Shown: positions 16,884 through 25,965 of the stretch, in pieces | Layout: every line of letters starts with the position of its first letter | Position numbering within the stretch: position 1 is the stretch's first letter | Origin: Sphingobacteriia bacterium | GTDB lineage: Bacteria; Bacteroidota; Bacteroidia; Chitinophagales; Chitinophagaceae | DNA length: 57,856 nucleotides | Direction: 5' to 3' | Assembly (NCBI GenBank): GCA_004294135.1 | Contig: RDZY01000021.1 | Location: 1 to 57,856 of the forward strand | Program-made: the position numbers and the translations under genes | Notes under the pieces: model-generated | Told to the model about the DNA's origin: nothing | Database searches by the model: none | What the model saw: the letters and a program-made list of their open reading frames with translations, nothing else

Positions 16884-17939
16884 TTGAAAAAAATGATGCT
16901 TATTTTGGTGCTGCCCAGTCTGCTCTTTTCCTGCAAGGCAAAAAAGAAAGAAGAAAATGCCCCAAAATCCAATATACCTAATGCAACTATTGTTGATGTA
17001 ATTATTGCGAGTACCTCTAGTATTGCGAATACTATTGAAGTAAATGGTACTGTAATTCCCCGCGAAACGGTAAATATAAATCCAGAATTAAGTGGTCGCT
17101 TGGTATACCTTAACGCCCCCGATGGCGCTAAAGTTAGTCAGGGTGCTATTCTTGCCAAAGTGAACGACGCAGATTTACAGGCCACAAATCACAAGACCAA
17201 AGTATTGCTTGAGATGGCGCAGAAAACCGAAGAGCGCTTAAAAAAGTTATTGTCAATCAATGGCATTAATCAAGCGGATTATGATATGGCATTGAATCAA
17301 GTGAATAGCCTCAAAGCAGATTTAGCAGTTACACAAGCACAAATAGATAAAACAATATTACGCGCACCTTTTTCTGGCGTATTGGGTTTGCGGCAAATTA
17401 GTGCGGGCGCATATATTACACCAGCCACTATTATCACTACTTTGCAACAGGTAGATCAGGTAAAAATAGATTTTAACGTGCCTGAATTTTATACCAATCT
17501 CATTAAAACAGGCATGCGAGTTTCTATTCAAACCAATGAAAGCAATACCAAAAGAATAGCTCTAATTGTGGCCACAGATCCGCAAATCAATACTACAACC
17601 AGAAACCTCCGTGTAAGGGCTTTATTAGAGGGAGCTGCTATTGCACCGGGTACTTTTGTGAAAGTGCTACTCGAATCTGGCCGGGGTAAAAAAACCATTA
17701 TGGTTCCTACCAATGCCATAATTCCAGACGCTACAGCTAAGAAATTAATTGTCGTAAAAAATGGCGAAGGCGTATTTATTGAAGTAGAAACAGGATTAAG
17801 AGGAACGGGACTTGCAGAAATTACCAGTGGCATTCATGAGGGAGATAGTATTGTGGTAACTGGCGTACTTTTTGTTCGTCCGAAACAGCCCGTTAAAATA
17901 AGAAGTATAAAACAATTGAATGAAATAGTAAAACAGTAG
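16884..17939 (+). CDS. RND efflux periplasmic adaptor (HlyD/MFP family) lipoprotein
   Basis: This adaptor of about 351 residues bridges the inner-membrane pump to an outer-membrane channel. A lipoprotein signal ends LLFSCK. The split lipoyl domain is visible (ELSGRLVYLNAPDGAKVSQG, later LRAPFSGVLGLRQISAGAYI) around an alpha-hairpin (residues about 110-150), then a beta-barrel domain and a membrane-proximal domain. The TTG at 16884 gives a compact signal; 16866 is the alternative. The RND pump gene starts 9 bp downstream. No outer-membrane factor gene lies nearby. Confidence 0.9.
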   Translation: MKKMMLILVLPSLLFSCKAKKKEENAPKSNIPNATIVDVIIASTSSIANTIEVNGTVIPRETVNINPELSGRLVYLNAPDGAKVSQGAILAKVNDADLQATNHKTKVLLEMAQKTEERLKKLLSINGINQADYDMALNQVNSLKADLAVTQAQIDKTILRAPFSGVLGLRQISAGAYITPATIITTLQQVDQVKIDFNVPEFYTNLIKTGMRVSIQTNESNTKRIALIVATDPQINTTTRNLRVRALLEGAAIAPGTFVKVLLESGRGKKTIMVPTNAIIPDATAKKLIVVKNGEGVFIEVETGLRGTGLAEITSGIHEGDSIVVTGVLFVRPKQPVKIRSIKQLNEIVKQ

Positions 17940-17948
17940 CAAATAACA

Positions 17949-20900
17949 ATGAATATTTCCGCATTAGCATTAAAGAGGCCGATTCTGGCAACGGTGATGA
18001 ATATTCTCATTGTTTTGTTTGGGGTAGTAGGATATAGTTTTTTGGCTGTACGTGAATATCCTGCCATAGATCCACCTGTTGTAAATATAAGAACGGTATA
18101 TTCGGGTGCCAATGCGGATATTATTGAGAGTCAAATTACCGAACCTTTAGAGAAATCAATCAATGGCATACCCGGTATTAGAAGTATTTCTTCCTCCAGT
18201 TCAAATGGTTCAAGTAATATTACGGTTGAGTTTAATATTTCAGAAAATTTAGAAGCAGCGGCCAATGATGTGCGCGATAAGGTGAGTCAAGCTGTTAGAA
18301 ACCTTCCCCAAGATATTGATGCACCTCCAGTAGTAAGCAAGTCCGACGCCAATAGTGATTTTATTATTTTAGTGGGTGTACAAAGTAATACAAAGGGATT
18401 ATTAGCGTTGAGTGATTATGCGGAGAATGTGTTGCAGGAAAGATTTCAAACCATACCCGAAGTAAGTGCGGTGAATATTTTGGGACAAAAGCGCCCCGCT
18501 ATGCGCATCTGGATTGATCCAGATAAATTAAATTCCTATCGAGTTTCATTCAGTGATATTAGGGTTGCATTGAATACAGAAAATGTTGAAATTCCTTCGG
18601 GTAAAATTTATGGAGATAATACGGAGCTTACCATTCGGGCATTGGGGCGATTGTCTACCGAAAAAGATTTTCGCGATTTAATTATTCGTCAAGACGGTAC
18701 TGGTATTGTGCGTTTATCAAATATTGCCAAAGTTGAAATTGGGCCAGAGAATGATGAGTTCAGTTGGCGTTTGAATGGTGTAAATGCAGTGGGTATATCT
18801 ATCATTCCGCAGCCAGGTGCCAACTATATTAAGATAGCAGATGAGTTTTATAAGCGACTAGCAGAAATTCAAAAATCAGAAAAGGGAGATTTTATAATGA
18901 CTCCACTGATTGATCAAACCAAAAATGTGAGGGCATCTATTAAAGAAGTGGAAGAGACTTTAATGATTTCATTTGCGTTGGTAGTATTGGTAATTTTCTT
19001 CTTTTTTAGAAACTGGCTGATTGCCATTCGCCCACTTATTGATATTCCTATTTCACTAATTGCCACTTTCTTCATCATGTACTTATGTGGCTTTTCTATT
19101 AATGTGTTAACCTTGTTGGGAATAGTATTGGCAACAGGATTAGTAGTGGATGATGGAATAGTAGTAACGGAAAATATTTTTAGAAAACTAGAGAGTGGAT
19201 TACCCATTAGAAAAGCAGCATTAGAAGGAAGTAAAGAAATTTTCTTTGCCGTTATTTCCACTTCTATTACACTTGCTGTGGTATTTCTACCTGTAATTTT
19301 TCTGGAAGGATTTGTCGGCAGCCTGTTTAGAGAATTTGGTATTGTAGTAGCTGCTGCTGTGTTGGTATCTGCTTTTGTATCATTAACCATTACCCCAGTA
19401 TTGAATGTGTACTTGAATAAAAAAGATGCTGGTCACGGTAAATTTTATGAAATGACTGAACCATTCTTTAGTGGAATGGAATCTGGGTATAAAAATATGC
19501 TCGCGTATTTTTTAAAAATCAGGTGGATGGCATGGGTGATTGTTGCTGCTTGTGCGGGTATTATTTACTTTATTGGTTCAGGGTTACAGTCGGAGTTGGC
19601 TCCTATGGAAGATCGAAGTAGCATTCGTTTTCAGATGACAGGGCCTGAAGGTGCCAGTTATGGTTATATGGTAGAGACCAGCGATAAATTATTGAGTTAT
19701 TTAACTGATTCTATACCTGAAAAAGCATTTGTATTTGCTGCTGTTCCTGGATTTGCTGGTAATGGTGGTGTGAATTCTGGCACTGCGCGAATAAAATTGG
19801 TAGAACCGGATCAAAGAACCCGAAGCCAGTCAGCCATTGTTCAGGATATAGCTAAAAAGCTGAATCGGTTTAACAATGCAAGAATTTTTCCGCTAGAAGA
19901 GCAAACCATTTCGGTGGGATTGGGATCGAGGGGCGCATTGCCTGTTCAGTATATTTTGCAGAACCTCGATTTTGAGAAAATAAAAAATATCATCCCTAAA
20001 TTTTTAGATGAAGCCCGAAAAAATAAGACTTTTCAGAATGTAGATGCAAACCTAAAATTTACCAAGCCAGAATTACAAATGACCATTGATCGTATTAAGG
20101 CAAAAGACCTTGGATTGTCAATTACAGATGTAGCAGATGTGGTTTCTAGTGCATTCAGTGGAAGGCGATTGGCTTATTTTATCATGAATGGAAAGCAATA
20201 CCAAGTTATTTCACAGGTAGAATATAAGGATCGGCAGCAGCCCGGTGATATTGAAAAGTTATACGTAAGAAACAATCGGGGTGAAAATATTCCGCTTAAG
20301 TCGGTCGTAAAACTGGAAGAAAATTCCAGTTCACCCACTCTATTTCATTTCAACCGATTTAAAGCAGCTACTATTTCTGCATCCTTGGCAGAGGGGATGA
20401 CTATTGGAGACGGCGTAAAAGCCATGAGAGCCATTGGTGATAAGCTTTTGGATGAGAGTTTTCAAACTGCCTTAAACGGCCCTTCACGAGATTTTGAAGA
20501 AAGCGCTTCCAATACTAGTTTTGCATTTGGTTTTGCACTTTTATTAATTTATTTGGTATTGGCAGCTCAGTTTGAAAGTTTTAAAGATCCCTTTACCATT
20601 ATGCTAACAGTGCCACTTGCACTAGCAGGCGCATTGCTGAGCTTGTGGATTTTTAATCAAACCCTCAATATCTTTTCGCAGATTGGAATGATTATGTTAA
20701 TTGGACTGGTAACTAAAAACGGGATTTTAATTGTGGAGTTTGCCAACCAGAAACGTGCATTTGGACTGCCAAAGGCTGAAGCCGTTTTAGAAGCATCTGC
20801 TCAACGGTTGAGGCCAATTTTAATGACCAGTCTCGCAACTGCATTGGGTGCATTGCCCATAGCGTTGAGTTTGGGTGCGGCTGCTACAAGTAGAATGCCA

Positions 20901-21023
20901 TTGGGAATAGTTATTGTAGGAGGAATTATGTTTTCATTATTGCTTACACTTTTTGTAATACCTGCTGTATATACTTATATTTCAGGGAAAAAGGAAATAA
21001 AGCAAACGGTCATTACTGAGTAA
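17949..21023 (+). CDS. RND multidrug efflux transporter, HAE1/AcrB family
   Basis: This 1024-residue inner-membrane pump has the two-fold repeated RND architecture: TM1 near 10-30, a large periplasmic loop, TM2-6 near 335-500, a second loop, and TM8-12 near 850-1010. GLVVDDGIVVTENIFRKLE carries the paired Asp residues of TM4 and GLVTKNGILIVEFANQ the TM10 Lys, the proton-relay residues of AcrB. It works with the adaptor encoded just upstream and must borrow a TolC-like channel encoded elsewhere. Substrates are not predictable; drug, solvent or lipid export is likely. Confidence 0.95.
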   Translation: MNISALALKRPILATVMNILIVLFGVVGYSFLAVREYPAIDPPVVNIRTVYSGANADIIESQITEPLEKSINGIPGIRSISSSSSNGSSNITVEFNISENLEAAANDVRDKVSQAVRNLPQDIDAPPVVSKSDANSDFIILVGVQSNTKGLLALSDYAENVLQERFQTIPEVSAVNILGQKRPAMRIWIDPDKLNSYRVSFSDIRVALNTENVEIPSGKIYGDNTELTIRALGRLSTEKDFRDLIIRQDGTGIVRLSNIAKVEIGPENDEFSWRLNGVNAVGISIIPQPGANYIKIADEFYKRLAEIQKSEKGDFIMTPLIDQTKNVRASIKEVEETLMISFALVVLVIFFFFRNWLIAIRPLIDIPISLIATFFIMYLCGFSINVLTLLGIVLATGLVVDDGIVVTENIFRKLESGLPIRKAALEGSKEIFFAVISTSITLAVVFLPVIFLEGFVGSLFREFGIVVAAAVLVSAFVSLTITPVLNVYLNKKDAGHGKFYEMTEPFFSGMESGYKNMLAYFLKIRWMAWVIVAACAGIIYFIGSGLQSELAPMEDRSSIRFQMTGPEGASYGYMVETSDKLLSYLTDSIPEKAFVFAAVPGFAGNGGVNSGTARIKLVEPDQRTRSQSAIVQDIAKKLNRFNNARIFPLEEQTISVGLGSRGALPVQYILQNLDFEKIKNIIPKFLDEARKNKTFQNVDANLKFTKPELQMTIDRIKAKDLGLSITDVADVVSSAFSGRRLAYFIMNGKQYQVISQVEYKDRQQPGDIEKLYVRNNRGENIPLKSVVKLEENSSSPTLFHFNRFKAATISASLAEGMTIGDGVKAMRAIGDKLLDESFQTALNGPSRDFEESASNTSFAFGFALLLIYLVLAAQFESFKDPFTIMLTVPLALAGALLSLWIFNQTLNIFSQIGMIMLIGLVTKNGILIVEFANQKRAFGLPKAEAVLEASAQRLRPILMTSLATALGALPIALSLGAAATSRMPLGIVIVGGIMFSLLLTLFVIPAVYTYISGKKEIKQTVITE

Positions 21024-21039
21024 TTTTATAAAAAAATTT

Positions 21040-21684
21040 ATGCAACCTATTGCCGATATACGTCGCGATTACAAGTTAAAATCATTTGAGGAAACGGCTG
21101 CTGCCAACAACCCATTTGATCAATTTACCATTTGGTGGGAAGAAGCCATCAATTCAAGTATAGATGAAGTGAATGCAATGACTTTGGCTACGGTTAATAG
21201 TGAGGGAAAGCCCGCTGCTAGAACTGTTTTGCTGAAAGGGTATACTAGAGAAGGCCTTATTTTTTTTACCAATTATAACAGTGCGAAAGGTAAGGACATA
21301 CTAGAAAATCCAAATGTGGCTTTGTTGTTTTTTTGGAAAGAGTTAGAGCGACAGGTAAGGGTTGAGGGTGTTGTAGAAAAAATTTCACCAGCAGAGAGTG
21401 ATGCCTATTTTAATTCAAGACCAGTGGGGAGTCGCTTGGGTGCTTGGGCATCACCGCAGAGTGAAATAATACCCAATCGGCAATATTTAGAAGATCGTTT
21501 TCAGCAGATTACTGCGCAATATCCAGAAGCAGAAAAATTAGAACGGCCCGTATATTGGGGCGGTTATATAGTTAAACCCAATCGTTTTGAGTTTTGGCAG
21601 GGAAGGAGCAGTCGATTACACGATCGTATTTTATACAATCGTATCATGCCAGAGGAATGGAAAAGAGATCGAATGGCGCCTTAG
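21040..21684 (+). CDS. pdxH: Pyridoxamine 5'-phosphate oxidase
   Basis: This 214-residue FMN flavoenzyme oxidizes pyridoxine or pyridoxamine 5'-phosphate to pyridoxal 5'-phosphate, the last step of vitamin B6 synthesis and salvage. Signatures are IRRDYKLKSF at the N-terminus, PAARTVLLKGYTREGLIFFT, and GSRLGAWASPQSEII. The C-terminal FMN/PLP motif is FEFWQGRSSRLHDRILY. Length is normal. It follows the RND gene by 16 bp and may share its transcript; the link is probably positional only. Confidence 0.95.
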   Translation: MQPIADIRRDYKLKSFEETAAANNPFDQFTIWWEEAINSSIDEVNAMTLATVNSEGKPAARTVLLKGYTREGLIFFTNYNSAKGKDILENPNVALLFFWKELERQVRVEGVVEKISPAESDAYFNSRPVGSRLGAWASPQSEIIPNRQYLEDRFQQITAQYPEAEKLERPVYWGGYIVKPNRFEFWQGRSSRLHDRILYNRIMPEEWKRDRMAP

Positions 21685-21697
21685 TATTGGTAGGTGG

Positions 21698-24600
21698 TTA
21701 GAGTGAAAAATCAATCGTGAGTTCATCAAATACTAGGAAGAGTGTTTGGCGTAATTTTTCAAATAAGAATGGAATCTTATCTATTTGCTCATGTGTTTTA
21801 GCATAAAACTCCATGCTTTCAATGTTCTCGTATGCGTCTTTAATACCGAGACTGTAAATAGAGGATTTCATGCGATGTGAATACTGGTAAATCTCATTTA
21901 GATTCTGCTCAGTTACTGCCTTATTCAGTGCAATTAAATCAATTCGAGTATTTTTTACAAAGAGATCCGCTATCTCGGCAATAAAACCTTCATCAACTAT
22001 TTCCATACTTTGTAAGGCAGATAAATCATAACTTTTTTCTAAGAATAATTTATTAGGCTCTTTCTTCGGATGAATAATTTGCAATGGTTTATGAAGGTTC
22101 AGGAGTCTTTGTATACAATCGAATAGTTTTTGTTCGGTAAATGGTTTGGTAATATAATCGTTAAAGCCTGCTTCTGCAAAACGGTCGGTCTCGTTTTTAA
22201 AAGCATTTGCAGTTAATGCCACAATTGGTATAGCAGCTTTTGCAGTATTACTTAGTTTGCGAATCATTTGGGTAGCTTCATATCCATCTACTTCGGGCAT
22301 ATGAATATCCATTAGAATTAAATCAAAATCTTGAAGTTTCAATTGATCAACGGCTTCTTGCCCATTCGGCACAATCACTACCTCATGACCCCATTCTTCT
22401 AGGGTTTGTTTCACAATAATTTGGTTGATTACCACGTCTTCGGCAACCAATATTTTCTTTTGTTCTGTTTGTCGAATGGGTTCATTTTCGCTTGGGGTAT
22501 TTTCTAGTAATGAAGCATTGCCTTTTTCATAGATAAGGTTTACAATAAATGTAGTACCTACTTCTGGAACACTTTCTACACTAATGGTTCCGCCTTGCAT
22601 TTCAATTAAGTTTTTTGAAATGGAGAGCCCCAGTCCAGTACCTCCAAATTTTCGACTGGTATCAGAAGAAGCCTGAACAAATTCCTGAAAAATTAGGGGC
22701 AACTGGTCGTTTGTAATACCAATGCCAGAATCAATCACTTTAAATTGAAATACTGGTTTTAGTTCATCTTCGGTTATTTGTTCAGCACTAATGGTAATGC
22801 TACCTTTTTCTGTGAATTTTACCGCATTACTAATAAGGTTGTTCAGCACTTGGCCCAATCTAAACGGATCCCCAATAATAATAGTATTGGGTTTTAGTTT
22901 ATTGTTGAAATGAATTCTAAGTCCCTTTTCTTCTATTTTAAATATAAAAGTTTTGAGTGTATTATTTATTTTTTCTTCCAGATCAAATGCAATATGTTCA
23001 AGCTCTATTTTGCCAGATTCTATTTTTGTAAAGTCAAGCACATCATTTACAATATGTAAGAGATTGTTGGCCGATTCTAAAATAAGTTTGGTGTATTCGG
23101 CTTGTTTGGGATTGAGTTTGGTTTTGTATAAGAGTCCACCAATACCTAAAATTCCATTCATAGGAGTTCTTATTTCATGGCTGATATTGGCCATGAAAAT
23201 CTCTTTTACTTTACTAGCTTTCTCTGTTACTTCTTTTGCATGAATTAATTCCTGTTCGGCTTGTACTCTTTTGGTAATATCTTGAGAAAATCCAATAATA
23301 TAGGGGGTTAAGCCAGGCTCTTCTACTTTATAGTTTTGGTAGAGAAGGTAAAGTCTTTCATTGTTTTTATTAATGATGATGAAAACACCTTCGGCGCGCC
23401 CATTATCTAAAACGGTAGGAAGGTAAGTACTGTTGAACCGTTCTTTATTTTCTGCGGGAACAAATGCTGCTATATTTTTTCCAATCAATTCATTTTTCGA
23501 GTAACCCAATGCATCACAAATGGCAGGATTTACAGTCATTATAATACCAGTAATATCATGGGTGCAAATAAGGGCTTGACTATAATTGAAAATATCTCGA
23601 TATCTTTTTTCATTGAGTTGTAATTGCTCTTCAATTTCCTTTCGAAGCGTAATATTTAATCCATACCCAATTACGAGCTTCACTTCATTTTTTTCATCCA
23701 TTACTGGGAACATATTTCGGAGATGATATTCTTTTTTACCATCAGGAAGTATCAAAAGTTCTTCCCAAGAAACAAGTTGTTTTGAATTTAAAACTTTATT
23801 AAAACGCAAGCTTCTTTCTTCGGCAATTTTTTGAGGTTTCTTTTTTAAATTGAAATAGTCTTCGTCTTTTTTTCCAATCATCCATTTCCTCAATTCCTGA
23901 TCTTTAATAGCAATTGGGTTAATGAAAAGGTAATGGTGTTGAGGATCAAATACAGCTATATCAGAAGGAATATTGTTAAGGATACTTTCATAAAAACTGC
24001 GCTGTGCTTCAAAAGCAGCTTCGGCTGCTTTTAGTTTAGTAATATCAGTATGGGTTCCAATAATTCTAATAGGGCTACCATCTGCTTTGGTTTCTGTAAC
24101 AACACCTCGGTCTAGAATCCATCTAATATCACCATTGGCATTTACCATTCGGTATTCAACACTATGATGGTCAAGTAGACCTTTTTTGTATAATTCATCA
24201 TTTTTAATCAACATCCATTTATCATCAGGATGTATAGAAATCCACCAACTATCGGCTGTGGATTTATTGGGTATGATGTATTCTAAAAATTCGGATTTGC
24301 CGTGTGAAAATTCAGTGATGCTGGTAGTAAAATCGTGCATCCAAACATTGTCGCCAATTTTTTCTAGTGCAAAACGCAATCTTTCATCGTATTCATTTTG
24401 TTTCAGGTTATCGGCTAATTGTACTTTTACTTCATTGGTTTCAATTTCTTTATTTTTTAAAACTTTTAGTAAATCTACCAATGGATTTTGAATAGCGAAA
24501 TCATCAACAGAAAGATTTCTATCTTCTATATCTTTCAAAGAACTGAAAGAAGGCGAACCCATAAAAATAATTTCATGGTTGTTTTCGGTAAAAATGAGTT

Positions 24601-24859
24601 GACCTCTTAATTGAATGGAGTGATCGGTTTTTACCTCAATCACCACTAATTTATTTAGGTGCTGCTTCATCAATCCATAGGAATCTATTTTGGTGGCAGT
24701 TTCAATGAATGTAAAATAGTCAAAAAAAGCAGCTTCATTTTTTAAGCCAATCATTTTTTGAATGGTTTTACCATAGCCACAAATAATGCCCAATTCATTA
24801 ATGCGAATATGAAAGGGAAATAATTGGTCAAATTGGTGAAGGTTAAAGCTAATATTCAT
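21698..24859 (-). CDS. Cytosolic hybrid sensor histidine kinase (HNOBA-like, PAS, HK, REC, Hpt)
   Basis: This kinase of about 1053 residues has no membrane segment. In order: an N-terminal region resembling the haem-NO-binding-associated (HNOBA) domain, with FDQLFPFHIRINELGIICGY and later QLRGQLIFTENNHEIIFMGS (about 1-140); a short coiled coil; three PAS domains (about 165-280, 290-420, 420-540); HisKA with ANISHEIRTPMNGILG (phospho-His near 560); HATPase with GTGLGLSISKNLIE; a receiver with LILMDIHMPEVDGYE (phospho-Asp near 848); and an Hpt domain with YSHRMKSSIYSLG (His near 996). This is a complete intramolecular phosphorelay that would pass phosphate to an unlinked regulator. The start at 24859 is chosen because HNOBA homology begins there; an in-frame ATG at 24925 adds 22 unusual residues. 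Confidence 0.9.
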   Translation of the reverse strand: MNISFNLHQFDQLFPFHIRINELGIICGYGKTIQKMIGLKNEAAFFDYFTFIETATKIDSYGLMKQHLNKLVVIEVKTDHSIQLRGQLIFTENNHEIIFMGSPSFSSLKDIEDRNLSVDDFAIQNPLVDLLKVLKNKEIETNEVKVQLADNLKQNEYDERLRFALEKIGDNVWMHDFTTSITEFSHGKSEFLEYIIPNKSTADSWWISIHPDDKWMLIKNDELYKKGLLDHHSVEYRMVNANGDIRWILDRGVVTETKADGSPIRIIGTHTDITKLKAAEAAFEAQRSFYESILNNIPSDIAVFDPQHHYLFINPIAIKDQELRKWMIGKKDEDYFNLKKKPQKIAEERSLRFNKVLNSKQLVSWEELLILPDGKKEYHLRNMFPVMDEKNEVKLVIGYGLNITLRKEIEEQLQLNEKRYRDIFNYSQALICTHDITGIIMTVNPAICDALGYSKNELIGKNIAAFVPAENKERFNSTYLPTVLDNGRAEGVFIIINKNNERLYLLYQNYKVEEPGLTPYIIGFSQDITKRVQAEQELIHAKEVTEKASKVKEIFMANISHEIRTPMNGILGIGGLLYKTKLNPKQAEYTKLILESANNLLHIVNDVLDFTKIESGKIELEHIAFDLEEKINNTLKTFIFKIEEKGLRIHFNNKLKPNTIIIGDPFRLGQVLNNLISNAVKFTEKGSITISAEQITEDELKPVFQFKVIDSGIGITNDQLPLIFQEFVQASSDTSRKFGGTGLGLSISKNLIEMQGGTISVESVPEVGTTFIVNLIYEKGNASLLENTPSENEPIRQTEQKKILVAEDVVINQIIVKQTLEEWGHEVVIVPNGQEAVDQLKLQDFDLILMDIHMPEVDGYEATQMIRKLSNTAKAAIPIVALTANAFKNETDRFAEAGFNDYITKPFTEQKLFDCIQRLLNLHKPLQIIHPKKEPNKLFLEKSYDLSALQSMEIVDEGFIAEIADLFVKNTRIDLIALNKAVTEQNLNEIYQYSHRMKSSIYSLGIKDAYENIESMEFYAKTHEQIDKIPFLFEKLRQTLFLVFDELTIDFSL

Positions 24860-25238
24860 AGTAACCCTCATTTGATTTTTTGGATATGGAAATATGGTTT
24901 TGGAGCATAATTGGTTATTGAACAAGTTAATATAATATATAACTATTTTACAAGATACGAAATTTGGAAATTAGGTAAAAATAAAATTAGGGAATAGGTA
25001 GTTATAATTAGGATAGTGCATACGAATATAAACCAATCTATACATAGGCTGGGGCTAGAATTAGCAGGTAAAAGCTATTATTGTTACTGTTCAACTGGGG
25101 ATGAAGTGTATGCCGAGTAACCGTATCAAAACTGTTTTGTTTATTAACATTTCTAATCAGTGACAAAATTTGTTATGGTTCATTGCATTCCAATAATTTG
25201 ATTATAATTGTAGCATCATTTTCTAACAATGGGTTTAT
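24860..25238. other. Intergenic region with divergent promoters
   Basis: 379 bp of AT-rich sequence between the hybrid kinase and the XRE-cupin regulator. It must carry promoters for both. A TAATTTG resembling the -7 element lies about 40 bp before the regulator start, but no clear operator or RNA gene is visible. Confidence 0.5.
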
Positions 25239-25817
25239 ATGCAAGAAGATATCATTATTCAAATAAGCAATCGGTTAAAAGGGATAAGAAAGAACAAGAA
25301 TATTACCATTCAGGAATTGTCTGATTTAGCGGGTATTTCAAAAGGAATGCTGAGTCAAGTAGAAAACAATAGAACCATTCCCTCTCTTACTGTCTTCATT
25401 AATTTGATGAAAGCACTACAAATTGATTTTAATGATTTTTTTAAAGACATTAATCTACAAACACCTGATAGTAAAGTAATTTTTAAGAAAAAGATACAAT
25501 ACCAATCTTTTGAGAAAGAAAATGCTCAAGGGTTTCATTATCAACGCTTGTTTTCTACCACCTTTTATGAGTATCACTTAGATTTTGTACTCTTAACCTT
25601 GCAACCCAATGCAATGCGATTACCAGTAAGTACTGATGCCTACGAATTCAAATTACTGTTAAAAGGAGAAGTTGCATATATGATTGGGAATGAAACATTT
25701 TTAATGGAGGAAGGGGATTCTCTTTTTTTTGATGCCAATGAAATGCACAATCCAATTAATAATGGCAAGGATGATGCATTGCTATTGGTGGTGTACTTTT
25801 TTAAGCCAAAACAATAA
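25239..25817 (+). CDS. XRE-family regulator with C-terminal cupin
   Basis: This 192-residue protein has an N-terminal XRE helix-turn-helix (about 8-63: LKGIRKNKNITIQELSDLAG and ISKGMLSQVENNRTIPS) and a C-terminal cupin (about 120-188: YEFKLLLKGEVAYMIGNETF, then EEGDSLFFDANEMHNP). The class senses a small molecule in the cupin and controls catabolic or uptake genes. It precedes susC by 148 bp on the same strand. Two related inverted repeats in that gap are good candidates for its binding sites. It is therefore probably the local regulator of the phosphonate locus. The inducer is inferred to be a phosphonate but is unproven. Confidence 0.85.
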   Translation: MQEDIIIQISNRLKGIRKNKNITIQELSDLAGISKGMLSQVENNRTIPSLTVFINLMKALQIDFNDFFKDINLQTPDSKVIFKKKIQYQSFEKENAQGFHYQRLFSTTFYEYHLDFVLLTLQPNAMRLPVSTDAYEFKLLLKGEVAYMIGNETFLMEEGDSLFFDANEMHNPINNGKDDALLLVVYFFKPKQ

Positions 25818-25837
25818 ATTCGATAACTATTCCTTAA

Positions 25838-25864
25838 CAAAAGTTTAATTCAAGTAAACTTTTG
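25838..25864. promoter_or_regulatory. Perfect inverted repeat upstream of susC (operator copy 1)
   Basis: CAAAAGTTTA (25838-25847) and TAAACTTTTG (25855-25864) form perfect 10-bp arms with a 7-bp spacer. A degenerate copy lies at 25884-25905, with centres 42 bp apart, close to four helical turns. Candidate site for the XRE-cupin regulator. Confidence 0.55.
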
Positions 25865-25883
25865 AATCATTTTGGTAACAATT

Positions 25884-25905
25884 AGTTTACCTTGACTTAA
25901 CTTTT
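25884..25905. promoter_or_regulatory. Second, degenerate operator copy upstream of susC
   Basis: AGTTTA, a 7-base spacer, then TTAACTTTT repeats the pattern of the perfect copy at 25838-25864 and ends 28 bp before the susC -7 box. Confidence 0.4.
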
Positions 25906-25933
25906 CTGAAACTATTCGGTAACATTGGGGATA

Positions 25934-25941
25934 TAGATTTG
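25934..25941 (+). promoter_or_regulatory. susC promoter, -7 box TAGATTTG
   Basis: Exact TAnnTTTG match 24 bp before the susC ATG. No good -33 TTTG is found at the usual spacing, consistent with a promoter that needs an activator bound at the upstream repeats. Confidence 0.55.
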
Positions 25942-25965
25942 CGTTTCAATAACTAAAATTTGTTT

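Noticed and set aside
18914..19390. 158-codon open frame on the minus strand
   Set aside because: Antisense to the membrane region of the RND pump; Thr/Asn/Ile-rich sequence typical of a mirrored frame.
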